From: Candidatus Sulfobium mesophilum
GTDB lineage: Bacteria; Nitrospirota; Thermodesulfovibrionia; Thermodesulfovibrionales; UBA6898
DNA: 43,760 nt
NCBI GenBank assembly: GCA_900302705.1
Contig: OUUY01000046.1
Span: forward strand, 1-43,760
Direction of reading: 5' to 3'
Positions 1 through 7,225 of the stretch are shown here, piece after piece. The stretch's first letter is position 1, and every line of letters starts with the position of its first letter. The notes beneath the pieces were generated by a model. It had not been told where the DNA came from. It did no database searches and worked only from the letters and a program-made list of their open reading frames with translations. The position numbers and the translations under genes were made by a program.

Positions 1-1259
1 GCAACGATGTCTTCATAAGTTACCGGTGTGTTGAGCAGGTGTTCCGGGATGCAGCCGCCTGATGGACCGCCAAGCTGGACAGCCTTGAACTTTCTCCCTT
101 TTCTGATGCCGCCTCCGATATCATATATTATTGTCTTGAGCGGAATTCCCATCGGGACCTCAACGAGTCCGACGTTGTTGACTGCGCCTGTAAGGGCAAA
201 CACCTTAGTGCCTGCGCTTTTTTCAGTGCCGAGACTCCTGTACCATTGCGAACCCTGAAGAATGATAGGCGCTATCTGTGCCAGTGTCTCGACGTTGTTA
301 AGCACGGACGGTTTATCCCAAAGACCCCTGTGAGCAGGGAAGGGCGGTCTGGGTCTGGGCATGCCGCGTCTGCCTTCAAGGGATCGCATCAGAGCCGTTT
401 CCTCGCCGCATACAAAAGCCCCAGCGCCGAGATAGATTTCAAGGTGGAAATCAAACCCTGTATCCAGTATGTTATCGCCGAGAAGCCCTGCCTCGGTGGC
501 CTGGTCTATCGCCAGTTGAAGGCGCTTGACCGCAAGGGGATATTCCGCCCTTACATATATATATCCATGATGAGCTCCAATGGCCTTGGCGCCTATGATC
601 ATCCCCTCGATCACAGAATGAGGGTCCGCCTCCATAACCGACCTGTCCATAAACGCTCCGGGGTCGCCCTCGTCGCCGTTACAAAGCATGTACTTGATGT
701 CAGATTTTACCTTTGAGGCGAATTCCCATTTGAGGCCGGTGGGGAAGCCAGCTCCTCCTCTTCCTCTTAATCCGGAGTCCTTAACGACCTTCACGATATC
801 TTCGGGCGTCATCTGAGTCAGCGCCTTGGCGACAGCCTGATACCCGTCCCTGGCTATATATTCTTCGATCTTCTCAGGGTCTATCAATCCTTTGTTCCTC
901 AATACCCTGAGGACCTGATGCTTGAAAAACGGGATATCTTTCATTCTTGGAATCGCGGCTTTTTTCTCGGGCTCCTTAAACATCAGCTTCTGGTAGGGCC
1001 TGCCTTTCAGAAAATGTTCTTCTACCAGAATTGGAATATCCTCCACCCTCACCTTCTGGTAAAAGATTTCGTCCGGATATACCGCCATAACTGGTCCTTC
1101 GGCGCAGTATCCGTTACACCCGGTAAGAACGAGCCTTATCTCTTCGGCCAGTCCCCTATCCTTTAGTTCCTGCTCTAGCGCCTTTTTGACATTGGGCGTG
1201 CCGCTCGCAACACAACCCGTTCCTGCGCATAGCATTACGTTTGCGCGAACTTTGTCCAT
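1..1259 (-). CDS. HndC/NuoF-like NAD(P)H-binding flavoprotein subunit (3' end outside window)
   Basis: This is the FMN- and NAD(P)-binding subunit of a soluble hydrogenase-like or NADH-linked electron-transfer complex. The first 419 codons are visible and the C-terminus lies beyond base 1. Residues 1-95 form a thioredoxin-like [2Fe-2S] domain with ligands C11, C16, C48 and C52 (C-x4-C and C-x3-C). The NuoF fold follows, with the glycine-rich GRGGAGFPTGLKW nucleotide loop and the CGEETALMRSLEGRRG flavin-site segment. The N-terminal ferredoxin extension separates this protein from the complex I NuoF at 10476-11738 and matches HndC/HydB-type subunits of NADP-reducing or electron-bifurcating hydrogenases. 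The ATG at 1259 has a perfect GGAGG at 1266-1270. It is the last visible gene of the minus-strand operon. The C-terminal [4Fe-4S] motifs and the partner subunit (hydrogenase, formate dehydrogenase or other) cannot be seen. Confidence 0.9.
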   Translation of the reverse strand, partial: MDKVRANVMLCAGTGCVASGTPNVKKALEQELKDRGLAEEIRLVLTGCNGYCAEGPVMAVYPDEIFYQKVRVEDIPILVEEHFLKGRPYQKLMFKEPEKKAAIPRMKDIPFFKHQVLRVLRNKGLIDPEKIEEYIARDGYQAVAKALTQMTPEDIVKVVKDSGLRGRGGAGFPTGLKWEFASKVKSDIKYMLCNGDEGDPGAFMDRSVMEADPHSVIEGMIIGAKAIGAHHGYIYVRAEYPLAVKRLQLAIDQATEAGLLGDNILDTGFDFHLEIYLGAGAFVCGEETALMRSLEGRRGMPRPRPPFPAHRGLWDKPSVLNNVETLAQIAPIILQGSQWYRSLGTEKSAGTKVFALTGAVNNVGLVEVPMGIPLKTIIYDIGGGIRKGRKFKAVQLGGPSGGCIPEHLLNTPVTYEDIV

Positions 1260-1288
1260 CTATATCCTCCGTTTATTAGTGTCAATAC

Positions 1289-1363
1289 CAGTGTCGGTGA
1301 CAGTGTCGGAAATATCGGAAATAAAAGAGGAGACGCAGGCCGCTGACACCCACACTGACACTG
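1289..1363. repeat. Long imperfect inverted repeat between hndB-like and hndC-like genes
   Basis: The arms 1289-1307 (CAGTGTCGGTGACAGTGTC) and 1345-1363 (GACACCCACACTGACACTG) are complementary at about 15 of 19 positions around a 37-base loop. The left arm also contains short internal GTGTC/GACA repeats. The element fills most of the 122-base gap inside an otherwise tightly packed operon. In RNA it would form a hairpin just before the ribosome-binding site of the flavoprotein gene. It could be a REP-like element, an mRNA-stability element or a partial attenuator. There is no U-tract, so it is not a standard terminator. Confidence 0.6.
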
Positions 1364-1381
1364 AGATCTGACGACTCTTAT

Positions 1382-1765
1382 TTAGTAAGTTGATTCGCAT
1401 CCTGCCACCAGCGCATATTTTTCTATCGGATTTCCGCCGATGATGTGCTCCCTGAAAATCTCCCTGATCTTTTCGTCGGTAAGGTCACAGTATTTTACCG
1501 GCGGATGGTCAATAACCTCGACGGTGGCAAGCGGTTCCCTCGCGCACAGGCCCGCGCAGCCTGAGGTCGTCACAATTACGTCTGTTACGTTTGCCTTCGT
1601 GATTTCGTCCATGAGTGCGGTCATTACCGTCCTCGCACCTGCAGCGATGCCGCAGGTGCCCATATGCACGGTCACCTTCGCCCTGTAGCCGCCTTCGCGG
1701 AGGGTGAAATCAGAGCGATGCTTTTCCTTGATTTTCTTTAGGTCATCTATAGTTAATCTCGGCAT
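1382..1765 (-). CDS. HndB-like (2Fe-2S) ferredoxin-domain protein
   Basis: This 127-residue protein has a thioredoxin-like [2Fe-2S] fold. Candidate ligands are the Cys in HMGTCGIAAGA and the C-x3-C pair in TSGCAGLCAREP, with a further Cys in the PVKYCDL segment. Length, the MPRLTIDDLKKI start and the gene order NuoE-like, this gene, NuoF-like all fit HndB, the small iron-sulfur subunit of the NADP-reducing hydrogenase HndABCD. It probably relays electrons next to the flavoprotein subunit. The ATG at 1765 was chosen because GGAGGC sits at 1771-1776 and the preceding stop codon is at 1767-1769. An upstream in-frame start at 1801 would add 12 residues and overlap the previous gene. The assignment to the family is firm; the exact complex is inferred. 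Confidence 0.88.
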   Translation of the reverse strand: MPRLTIDDLKKIKEKHRSDFTLREGGYRAKVTVHMGTCGIAAGARTVMTALMDEITKANVTDVIVTTSGCAGLCAREPLATVEVIDHPPVKYCDLTDEKIREIFREHIIGGNPIEKYALVAGCESTY

Positions 1766-1766
1766 A

Positions 1767-2693
1767 TTAAGCCTCCTTTTCGGCCAGTTCTTCCGCCTCA
1801 TCGGCAGAAGGGGCCTCTAAAATGGTGGGGTCGAACTGACTTATTTTTTCGAGGGCTTTTTTCGGTGTCATGGCGCCGTAAGTCTCCTGGTCTATCATCA
1901 TCACCGGGGCGAGGCCGCAGGCACCTAAGCACCTGACCGCCTCCACGGAGAACCTCCTGTTTTCCGTGGTTTCTCCAACATCTATCTTCAGTGTATCCTG
2001 TATCTTTTTAAGGACGCCCTCAATCCCCTTCACATAGCAGGCGGTTCCCAGGCATACCCTGATGTTATGGTCTCCTCTTGGCCTCATCGTGAAAAACGAG
2101 TAGAAAGACACCACACTGTGTACCTCTGCTTCCGGTATGTTCAGCCCTTTTGCAATCCTTTTTTGTACTATAGGCGGCAGATATCCTACAATTTCCTGTG
2201 CACGCTGCAGGACCGGTATCAGGGCTCCGGGTTTCTTTTTTAATTGCGCGACTACCCTGTCCAGTTCCGCAGCCATAGCAGGCGGGAATTCTTCGGTCTT
2301 CTTCGCCTCCTCGGGTTTTCTGCCCCTCGTCCACTGGACCGCCCGCTCTGTAACATCAAGCAGGACGGAAGGCGTAAACGGTTTTGGTACATAGTCTATG
2401 ATGCCAAGTTCCAGAGCATCCTTTATAGTGTCCTGTGAAGGATAGCCTGTTATGATTACGATCCCGATAGCAGGCTTCATCTTCTTTATCCACCTGATGA
2501 GGGTGATGCCGTCAACCTCCGGCATCTTCAGGTCTGTAAAGACGAGGTCATAACTCTCCTGGCCCAGTTTCATAATCGCTTCTCTGCCACCAAGCGCCCC
2601 TTCAGCACTGTACCCCTCGCCTTTGAGCACCCTCTCGGCGCTCTTGATGACAATAAGCTCGTCATCGACAATCAATATTTTGGGTTCAGCCAT
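1767..2693 (-). CDS. Response-regulator receiver domain fused to NuoE/HndA [2Fe-2S] subunit
   Basis: One continuous 308-residue reading frame carries two unrelated domains. Residues 1-121 are a CheY-like receiver with the full active site: D10/D11, phospho-acceptor D54 in the FTDLKMP motif, T82 and K104. After a charged linker (about 122-140), residues 141-290 are a NuoE/HndA thioredoxin-like domain with [2Fe-2S] ligands C214, C219, C255 and C259 (C-x4-C and C-x3-C). A short acidic tail follows. NuoE-type subunits receive electrons from the FMN of the NuoF-type partner, which is encoded two genes downstream. The HndB-like gene starts 1 base after its stop codon, so the two are probably translationally coupled. 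A GAGGAGG ribosome-binding site lies just upstream of 2693. Nothing suggests a frameshift artefact. I infer that phosphorylation could modulate the complex or its assembly. Confidence 0.92.
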   Translation of the reverse strand: MAEPKILIVDDELIVIKSAERVLKGEGYSAEGALGGREAIMKLGQESYDLVFTDLKMPEVDGITLIRWIKKMKPAIGIVIITGYPSQDTIKDALELGIIDYVPKPFTPSVLLDVTERAVQWTRGRKPEEAKKTEEFPPAMAAELDRVVAQLKKKPGALIPVLQRAQEIVGYLPPIVQKRIAKGLNIPEAEVHSVVSFYSFFTMRPRGDHNIRVCLGTACYVKGIEGVLKKIQDTLKIDVGETTENRRFSVEAVRCLGACGLAPVMMIDQETYGAMTPKKALEKISQFDPTILEAPSADEAEELAEKEA

Positions 2694-2724
2694 AAATCCT
2701 CCTCGATATGTAAACCTAATACGG

Positions 2725-3492
2725 TTAAATTTTAAGGACCTCTATGCGCGCAAGCCAGAGCAGCCAGCCCTCGCAGAGATTATCCCTCACCAGGGCGCTC
2801 ATTGCTGTGTTTGCCTGGTGGTTTAGTTCGACTACCTTTCCGGTCATCGGAGAGACCAGTTCCTCTGTCTGCCCGCCTCCGGATAGTATCTTTGCAAAGG
2901 GTTCGCCCGCAGCGATCATCTTGAGGTTGTCCGGCAGGTCTATATACATCAACTGTCCGCTAAGAAGCCAGTATCTCACATCGCAGCCGATCTCCCAAAG
3001 CCCGTTTTTCGCCGGTCTGGCCCATGTCCCCTCTTTATAAAAGATGACCGGGTTTTCCGTGTCCCTGAGTGAGACGATCTCATTGCGGAACTCATCGATA
3101 AAAGCCTTCCTGAGGATCCAGCCCTTGTTGTCGAAGACCTTCTTTGCAACATTCATCATGAACTCGGGCGTGAACGGTTTTTCTATGAATTCGAAGGCCC
3201 CGAGTTTTACGGATTCCTTTGCATCTTCAAGAGTGGGATATCCGGTAATAATCACCACGTCAAGCTTGGGTTGGACGAGCTTTGCCTCCCTTAGGACTGT
3301 GATCCCATTTATGTCGGGGAGGCGGATGTCGGATATCAGCAAATCAAACTCTTCATTGGATATCTTCTTGATCGCGTCTTCCCCTTTATCAGCTGTTATT
3401 ATGTTATACCCTTCGGCACCGAGAATCCTTTTGCAACTCAGCGTTACAACAGGGTCGTCATCAAGCACCAAAATCTTCCCCTTGTTTTCCAT
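2725..3492 (-). CDS. Response-regulator receiver fused to GcvH-like (degenerate lipoyl) domain
   Basis: This 255-residue protein begins with an intact receiver (residues 1-122: acidic D11-D13, phospho-acceptor D55, T83, K105). After a spacer comes a region (about 153-252) that resembles glycine cleavage H-protein: the G-x-W start, the YIDLP strand, the GEPFAKI turn, the VSPMTGKVVELN segment and the C-terminal CEGWLLWLARI match the H-protein layout. In GcvH the lipoylated lysine lies in an ESVKA-type turn; here the aligned stretch is ILSGGGQTEEL, with glycine (G207) where lysine is expected. Lipoylation at the canonical site is therefore unlikely. No glycine-cleavage gene is nearby. The gene opens the probable sigma-54-driven transcript with the receiver-NuoE, HndB and HndC genes. 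It may be a structural or docking subunit. The domain call rests on motif reading, not on a search. Confidence 0.82.
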   Translation of the reverse strand: MENKGKILVLDDDPVVTLSCKRILGAEGYNIITADKGEDAIKKISNEEFDLLISDIRLPDINGITVLREAKLVQPKLDVVIITGYPTLEDAKESVKLGAFEFIEKPFTPEFMMNVAKKVFDNKGWILRKAFIDEFRNEIVSLRDTENPVIFYKEGTWARPAKNGLWEIGCDVRYWLLSGQLMYIDLPDNLKMIAAGEPFAKILSGGGQTEELVSPMTGKVVELNHQANTAMSALVRDNLCEGWLLWLARIEVLKI

Positions 3493-3526
3493 AGCCGGCC
3501 TCCTTTGTTGTGTTCGTGGCTAAATC

Positions 3527-3542
3527 AGCAATAAGGATACCA
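3527..3542 (-). promoter_or_regulatory. Candidate sigma-54 (-24/-12) promoter
   Basis: On the minus strand the sequence reads TGGTATCCTTATTGCT. It has the invariant GG and GC separated by exactly 10 bases, and the -12 element TTGCT matches the consensus fully, while the -24 element has two C-to-T changes from TGGCAC. The predicted start of transcription is near 3515, giving a leader of about 24 bases that contains GGAGG just before the ATG at 3492. The gene immediately upstream encodes an NtrC-type sigma-54 activator, which makes the site plausible. It has not been tested. Confidence 0.6.
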
Positions 3543-3577
3543 TGTTTTGAAATACTTTAAAATCAAAAAGATAAGTC

Positions 3578-3641
3578 GTTGCCAGGGCGTGAAAGCTCCG
3601 CTATACGTGGCGAATGTATAGATAATAAATACGTTGGCAAC
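3578..3641. promoter_or_regulatory. Paired GTTG(C/G)CA sites, possible activator-binding sites
   Basis: GTTGGCAAC at 3633-3641 is a perfect dyad around its central base, and GTTGCCAG at 3578-3585 repeats one half in inverted relation, so that GTTGCCA and TGGCAAC face each other over about 50 bases. Between them CTATAC (3601-3606) and GTATAG (3616-3621) form a smaller inverted repeat. The cluster lies roughly 40-110 bases upstream of the candidate sigma-54 promoter, where an NtrC-type enhancer site would be expected. A folded leader is less likely, because the sites are upstream of the predicted transcript start. Confidence 0.4.
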
Positions 3642-3728
3642 TGCTCATAGGTTAAAAGGCCTACAGCCATAACGGTTCGGCAATGTATATTTTATTTATT
3701 GCGCGATGGCTAGGTTGTATTGACCATC

Positions 3729-5126
3729 CTATTCTGCTTCGGCAGCCTTTGCGGATATGCGATATTTCTTCATCAGCGAATGGAAGTTTGTCCTCTGCAT
3801 GCCGACATCTGTAGAGGCCCTGGAGATGTTCCAGTCATTGCGCCTGAGCGCCTCCATTATAAAGGCCTTCTCAACTCCCTCAACCGACTTAATTCTCAGA
3901 TCTTTCTTCATTTCCTTAAGCTCTTCGGAGTTCCGCGGTATCGCTTCCTCCGTAGGAAAGTCCAGCGATGTTAGATGTTCGGGTTTAAGCGTCCTGTCCT
4001 GGCACATAATCACTGCCCGCTGGATAGCGTTTTCCAACTGCCGGACATTTCCGGGCCAGGGATAAAGGACAAGGAGCCTCATGGCTTCGGCGTTTATGTG
4101 GGTAACGCGGTTATTGAGTTCCTCCCGATATTTCCCTAAGAAGTACTGGGCCAGATGAGGGATATCCTCCTTTCTGTCTCTCAGAGGCGGCATGTGGATT
4201 GGGAAGATATTCAGTCTGTAGAAGAGGTCTTCCCTGAAGGAACCCTCTTTTGTCATTATTCTCAGGTCCTTATTGGTCGCGGAAATAAATCTCACATCGA
4301 TGTGAACCGTCTTTTTTTCTCCGATCGGGCGGAATTCGCGTTCCTGAAGCACCCTGAGCAGTTTTGCCTGCGTTGAAATATTAAGATTGCCGATTTCATC
4401 AAGGAAAATCGTGCCACCGTTTGCTATTTCTAGAAGCCCCTTTTTCGTTTCAGATGCGCCGGTGAATGCTCCCTTGACGTGCCCGAACAACTCCGATTCA
4501 ATAAGGGTCTCAGGTATGGTAGTGCAGTCGACAACTACAAAAGGCAGATCTTTTCTGGGGCTGTTGTAATGAATCGCCCTGGCGATTAGTTCTTTCCCTG
4601 TGCCGCTCTCTCCGGTGATAAGGACAGTGCTTCCGGTGCTGGCGACCCTCGCGATAAGTTGAAAGATCTTCTGCATAGCCTGGGATATGCCGACGATGTT
4701 GCCCAACTCATAATGGGAGGGGATTATCTCCCTGTGTGTAACTTCTCCTGATGAGAGCTTTTGTCTGTTTAGCGCTCGGACAACCAGGGCGAGAAGGTCA
4801 TCGGGGCTGAACGGCTTTTCTATATAATCGAATACGCCCATCTTCATGGCCTTCACGGCGTTTTTAACCGTCCCGTATCCGGTCATGATTATTACCTCGG
4901 TGTCAGGCCAATTTTCTTTGATCTTTATGAGCACCTCGATGCCGTCTATATCAGGCATCTTCAGATCGGTAAGCACCAAATCGATGGCTTCTGTCTTCAG
5001 AACCTGAAGCCCTTCGCCCCCCGATGCTGCGGTATCAACTTGATAGCCTGCCGGTTCAAGCACCCTGCGGCAGCTTTCTCTTATTATCTCTTCGTCATCT
5101 ATAACGAGTATTCTGCCCTTGTTCAT
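3729..5126 (-). CDS. NtrC-family sigma-54-dependent response regulator
   Basis: This 465-residue protein has the three-domain NtrC layout. The receiver (1-120) has D10/D11, D54 and the ITGYGT-like T/K residues. The AAA+ domain has Walker A GESGTGKE, the sigma-54-contacting GAFTGA loop, Walker B with IFLDEIG, and the R-finger region ending in WPGNVRQLENA. A C-terminal Fis-type helix-turn-helix ends in ISRASTDVGMQRTNFHSLMKKY. It activates transcription from -24/-12 promoters when phosphorylated. It follows the single-receiver gene by 17 bases and belongs to the heme-kinase operon. A sigma-54 promoter candidate just downstream (3527-3542) suggests that it controls the receiver-GcvH/receiver-NuoE/HndB/HndC genes. 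Its cognate kinase is probably the protein at 5527-7131. Confidence 0.95.
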   Translation of the reverse strand: MNKGRILVIDDEEIIRESCRRVLEPAGYQVDTAASGGEGLQVLKTEAIDLVLTDLKMPDIDGIEVLIKIKENWPDTEVIIMTGYGTVKNAVKAMKMGVFDYIEKPFSPDDLLALVVRALNRQKLSSGEVTHREIIPSHYELGNIVGISQAMQKIFQLIARVASTGSTVLITGESGTGKELIARAIHYNSPRKDLPFVVVDCTTIPETLIESELFGHVKGAFTGASETKKGLLEIANGGTIFLDEIGNLNISTQAKLLRVLQEREFRPIGEKKTVHIDVRFISATNKDLRIMTKEGSFREDLFYRLNIFPIHMPPLRDRKEDIPHLAQYFLGKYREELNNRVTHINAEAMRLLVLYPWPGNVRQLENAIQRAVIMCQDRTLKPEHLTSLDFPTEEAIPRNSEELKEMKKDLRIKSVEGVEKAFIMEALRRNDWNISRASTDVGMQRTNFHSLMKKYRISAKAAEAE

Positions 5127-5143
5127 TCCTAAGAGGCTGCGTC

Positions 5144-5530
5144 CTATGTCTGCTGCGATTTGTTCTTGTGGTCCAGTGCCTTGGAAACAGCGTTTATGAG
5201 TGCGTCAGGTGTAAAAGGTTTTTCGATATAATCGAAGGCACCGAGTTTTATGGATTTCACCGCTGTGTCGACTGTCTGGTAGCCCGTTATGATGATGACT
5301 TCAACCCCCGGCCAGTCCTGCTTAATCTTTTTGAGCACCTCGATGCCGTCCATATCAGGCATCTTAAGGTCGGTGAGCACAAGATCGATCTTGTCTCCAC
5401 CCATTATGCTGAGGCCTTCGTGGCCGTTTTTTGCGAGTTTGACTTCATAGCCGCTAGGCGTGAGCGCGCGACTGCAACTGGTTCTGACGATGTCCTCATC
5501 GTCGATTACGAGGATTATTCCTTTTTTCAT
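5144..5530 (-). CDS. Stand-alone response regulator receiver protein
   Basis: This is a 128-residue CheY-like protein with only a receiver domain: D10/D11, phospho-acceptor D54 in LTDLKMPDMDG, T82 and K104 in the EKPFTPD motif. It has no output domain. Its sequence is very close to the receiver parts of the three neighbouring proteins, which suggests local duplication. Its start overlaps the end of the histidine kinase gene by 4 bases (ATGA type), so the two are translationally coupled. It could be a phosphate sink, an intermediate in a phosphorelay, or a regulator acting by protein contact. No direct target is visible. Confidence 0.92.
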   Translation of the reverse strand: MKKGIILVIDDEDIVRTSCSRALTPSGYEVKLAKNGHEGLSIMGGDKIDLVLTDLKMPDMDGIEVLKKIKQDWPGVEVIIITGYQTVDTAVKSIKLGAFDYIEKPFTPDALINAVSKALDHKNKSQQT

Positions 5531-7131
5531 GGCATTTCCTTGTAGGCGGGGAGCTTGATAAAGAAGCTCGTTCCTTCGCCTCGTTTGGTTTTCACAGAGA
5601 TACTGCCTCCGTGCTCCTGTATAATTCCGTGACTGACAGCTAGGCCCAGCCCAGTGCCTTTGCCGACCGGCTTTGTAGTAAAAAAAGGTTCGAAAATCTT
5701 TGCAAGATTCTCATCATCGATGCCTGGCCCGGTGTCTCTGAATTCGATTTCTACCCAGTCGCCGCTGTTGTCCCTGATATTTCTTGTACTCATCGTGATA
5801 GTGCCCTTACCCTCAATCGCATCAGCAGCATTCATAATCAAATTGAGAAATACCTGTTGCAGCTGCGAAGAATCGGCTCTTACCTTTGAGAGAAAATCGT
5901 CGAAATTTGTGACGATCTTTATATTAAAGAAATCGGCCTTGTTCTTAACAATGTTGAGTGAATGGCTAATAACATCATTAATATTTACCGGCGCTTTTTC
6001 CGCTGCAGAAGCCCTTGCAAAACCGAGGAGCCCCTTTATAATAGTGGAGCACCTGTTTGCCTGCTCGATGATCACCTGTATGTCCTCGTTCTCCTCCGAT
6101 CCCTGAGGGAACTTCTTTAAAAGCAGGTGCCCGAATGTGACAATCCCGGTAAGGGGGCTGTTTATCTCATGTGCGACGCCTGCAGCCATCCTGCCGAGTG
6201 AGGCCAATTTTTCAGAATGGATAAGCTGTGCCTGTGCCCGGTGTATTGCCTCGGTCTTTTCCTGGACCTTCTTCTCCAGGGTATTTCCCCACTCTACAAG
6301 TTCATTTTTGGCCTTCTTCAGGTCTGAGGTCATGGCGTTAAAAGCCTGCGCCAGCTCGCCTATTTCGTCCTTAGTGTTGATATCCAGATGATAGTCGAGG
6401 TCCCCGCCTGCAACCTTTTCCATGCCGCGGGTCAGCAAACTTACTGGGGTGGACACCAGGTTCCACAAAATAGTGCAGAGCACCACCGAGATTACGAACA
6501 GAAAAACAAGTACATATATGGTAATAGCCAGCCCCTGGTTCTTTATGCTTTTGTCCAGCACGGCAAGGGAAAGGTTTGCCTCGACCAGTCCGAGCACTTT
6601 TTGTTGTCTGGGGTGCGCGTGACAGGTGGAAGTATAACAGGCGACTTCGTTATATATCGGCTGGACAATATTGAGCACTCTGAAGTCCCTGTTGTCCTTA
6701 CTAATCAGAACTGTCGGGGTATCTTTCGGGTGTGTCCCCTCAGCAGAATGGCAGCCTACGCAGACCGGTGCTTTCTTATCAACCACCGTTCCAATGTCTT
6801 TTTTGTCAGATGAATAGGCTATCTTTCCCCTACTGTCGAAAATACGAACGCGAAGGACGCCTTCGGCGGAGCCGATAGCTTCAATCGTTTGCTGAATGAG
6901 TAGTTGCTGGAAGGTCAGCATCCCATAGCGATTACTCTTTATTACGTACTCAACGAAGGAATGTCCATACTTAACAGAGCTTTGTATCAGTTCGGTTTCC
7001 TGATGTCGGAATAGAAGGTACCAGAAGATGGAACTTCCCACAACCATCAGCGTGCCGATAGTGAGAATAAGCTTGCCAGTCAATGAATGTAGGGATTTTT
7101 TTACGAGCATTTGTTTAAAAATGTATACCAT
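5527..7131 (-). CDS. Membrane sensor histidine kinase with c-type heme motifs
   Basis: This 534-residue kinase has a transmembrane helix at about 21-41, an extracytoplasmic sensor region (42-200), a second transmembrane helix at about 201-224, a HAMP domain (225-277), a coiled coil, a HisKA domain with H321 in the [11 protein letters not shown] motif, and a HATPase domain with N-box [10 protein letters not shown] and DTGPGID and GTGLGL boxes. The sensor region contains CVGCH (124-128), a canonical c-heme site, and CYTSTCH (165-171), a C-x4-C-H variant. This implies covalent heme and a redox or gas input, known for some anaerobe sensor kinases. The gene overlaps the receiver gene by 4 bases. 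An alternative ATG seven codons in (7110) is possible; neither start has a strong ribosome-binding site. Confidence 0.93.
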   Translation of the reverse strand: MVYIFKQMLVKKSLHSLTGKLILTIGTLMVVGSSIFWYLLFRHQETELIQSSVKYGHSFVEYVIKSNRYGMLTFQQLLIQQTIEAIGSAEGVLRVRIFDSRGKIAYSSDKKDIGTVVDKKAPVCVGCHSAEGTHPKDTPTVLISKDNRDFRVLNIVQPIYNEVACYTSTCHAHPRQQKVLGLVEANLSLAVLDKSIKNQGLAITIYVLVFLFVISVVLCTILWNLVSTPVSLLTRGMEKVAGGDLDYHLDINTKDEIGELAQAFNAMTSDLKKAKNELVEWGNTLEKKVQEKTEAIHRAQAQLIHSEKLASLGRMAAGVAHEINSPLTGIVTFGHLLLKKFPQGSEENEDIQVIIEQANRCSTIIKGLLGFARASAAEKAPVNINDVISHSLNIVKNKADFFNIKIVTNFDDFLSKVRADSSQLQQVFLNLIMNAADAIEGKGTITMSTRNIRDNSGDWVEIEFRDTGPGIDDENLAKIFEPFFTTKPVGKGTGLGLAVSHGIIQEHGGSISVKTKRGEGTSFFIKLPAYKEMP

Positions 7132-7185
7132 TTTATCTGTTTAATGCAATACAAAAAAACTAAATTTCTAGTTTTAATTTTTTAC

Positions 7186-7215
7186 TTGACATCGGGATTA
7201 TCTTTCCCTTATAAC
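7186..7215 (+). promoter_or_regulatory. Sigma-70 promoter of the nuo operon
   Basis: TTGACA at 7186-7191 and TATAAC at 7210-7215 are separated by 18 bases, which is close to consensus. The predicted transcript start is about 7222. The promoter lies in the short AT-rich gap between the divergent heme-kinase gene and nuoA, so changes in occupancy could affect both directions. Confidence 0.7.
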
Positions 7216-7225
7216 TTATAACTGT

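Noticed and set aside
246-716. Plus-strand reading frame of 156 codons at the left edge
   Set aside because: It is antisense to the HndC-like gene, which has strong motifs and a good ribosome-binding site; the plus-strand translation shows no recognisable domain.
3575-3660. Riboswitch-like nested inverted repeats upstream of receiver-GcvH
   Set aside because: They match no riboswitch consensus that I know, and they lie upstream of the predicted sigma-54 transcript start, so DNA-binding sites are the better reading.
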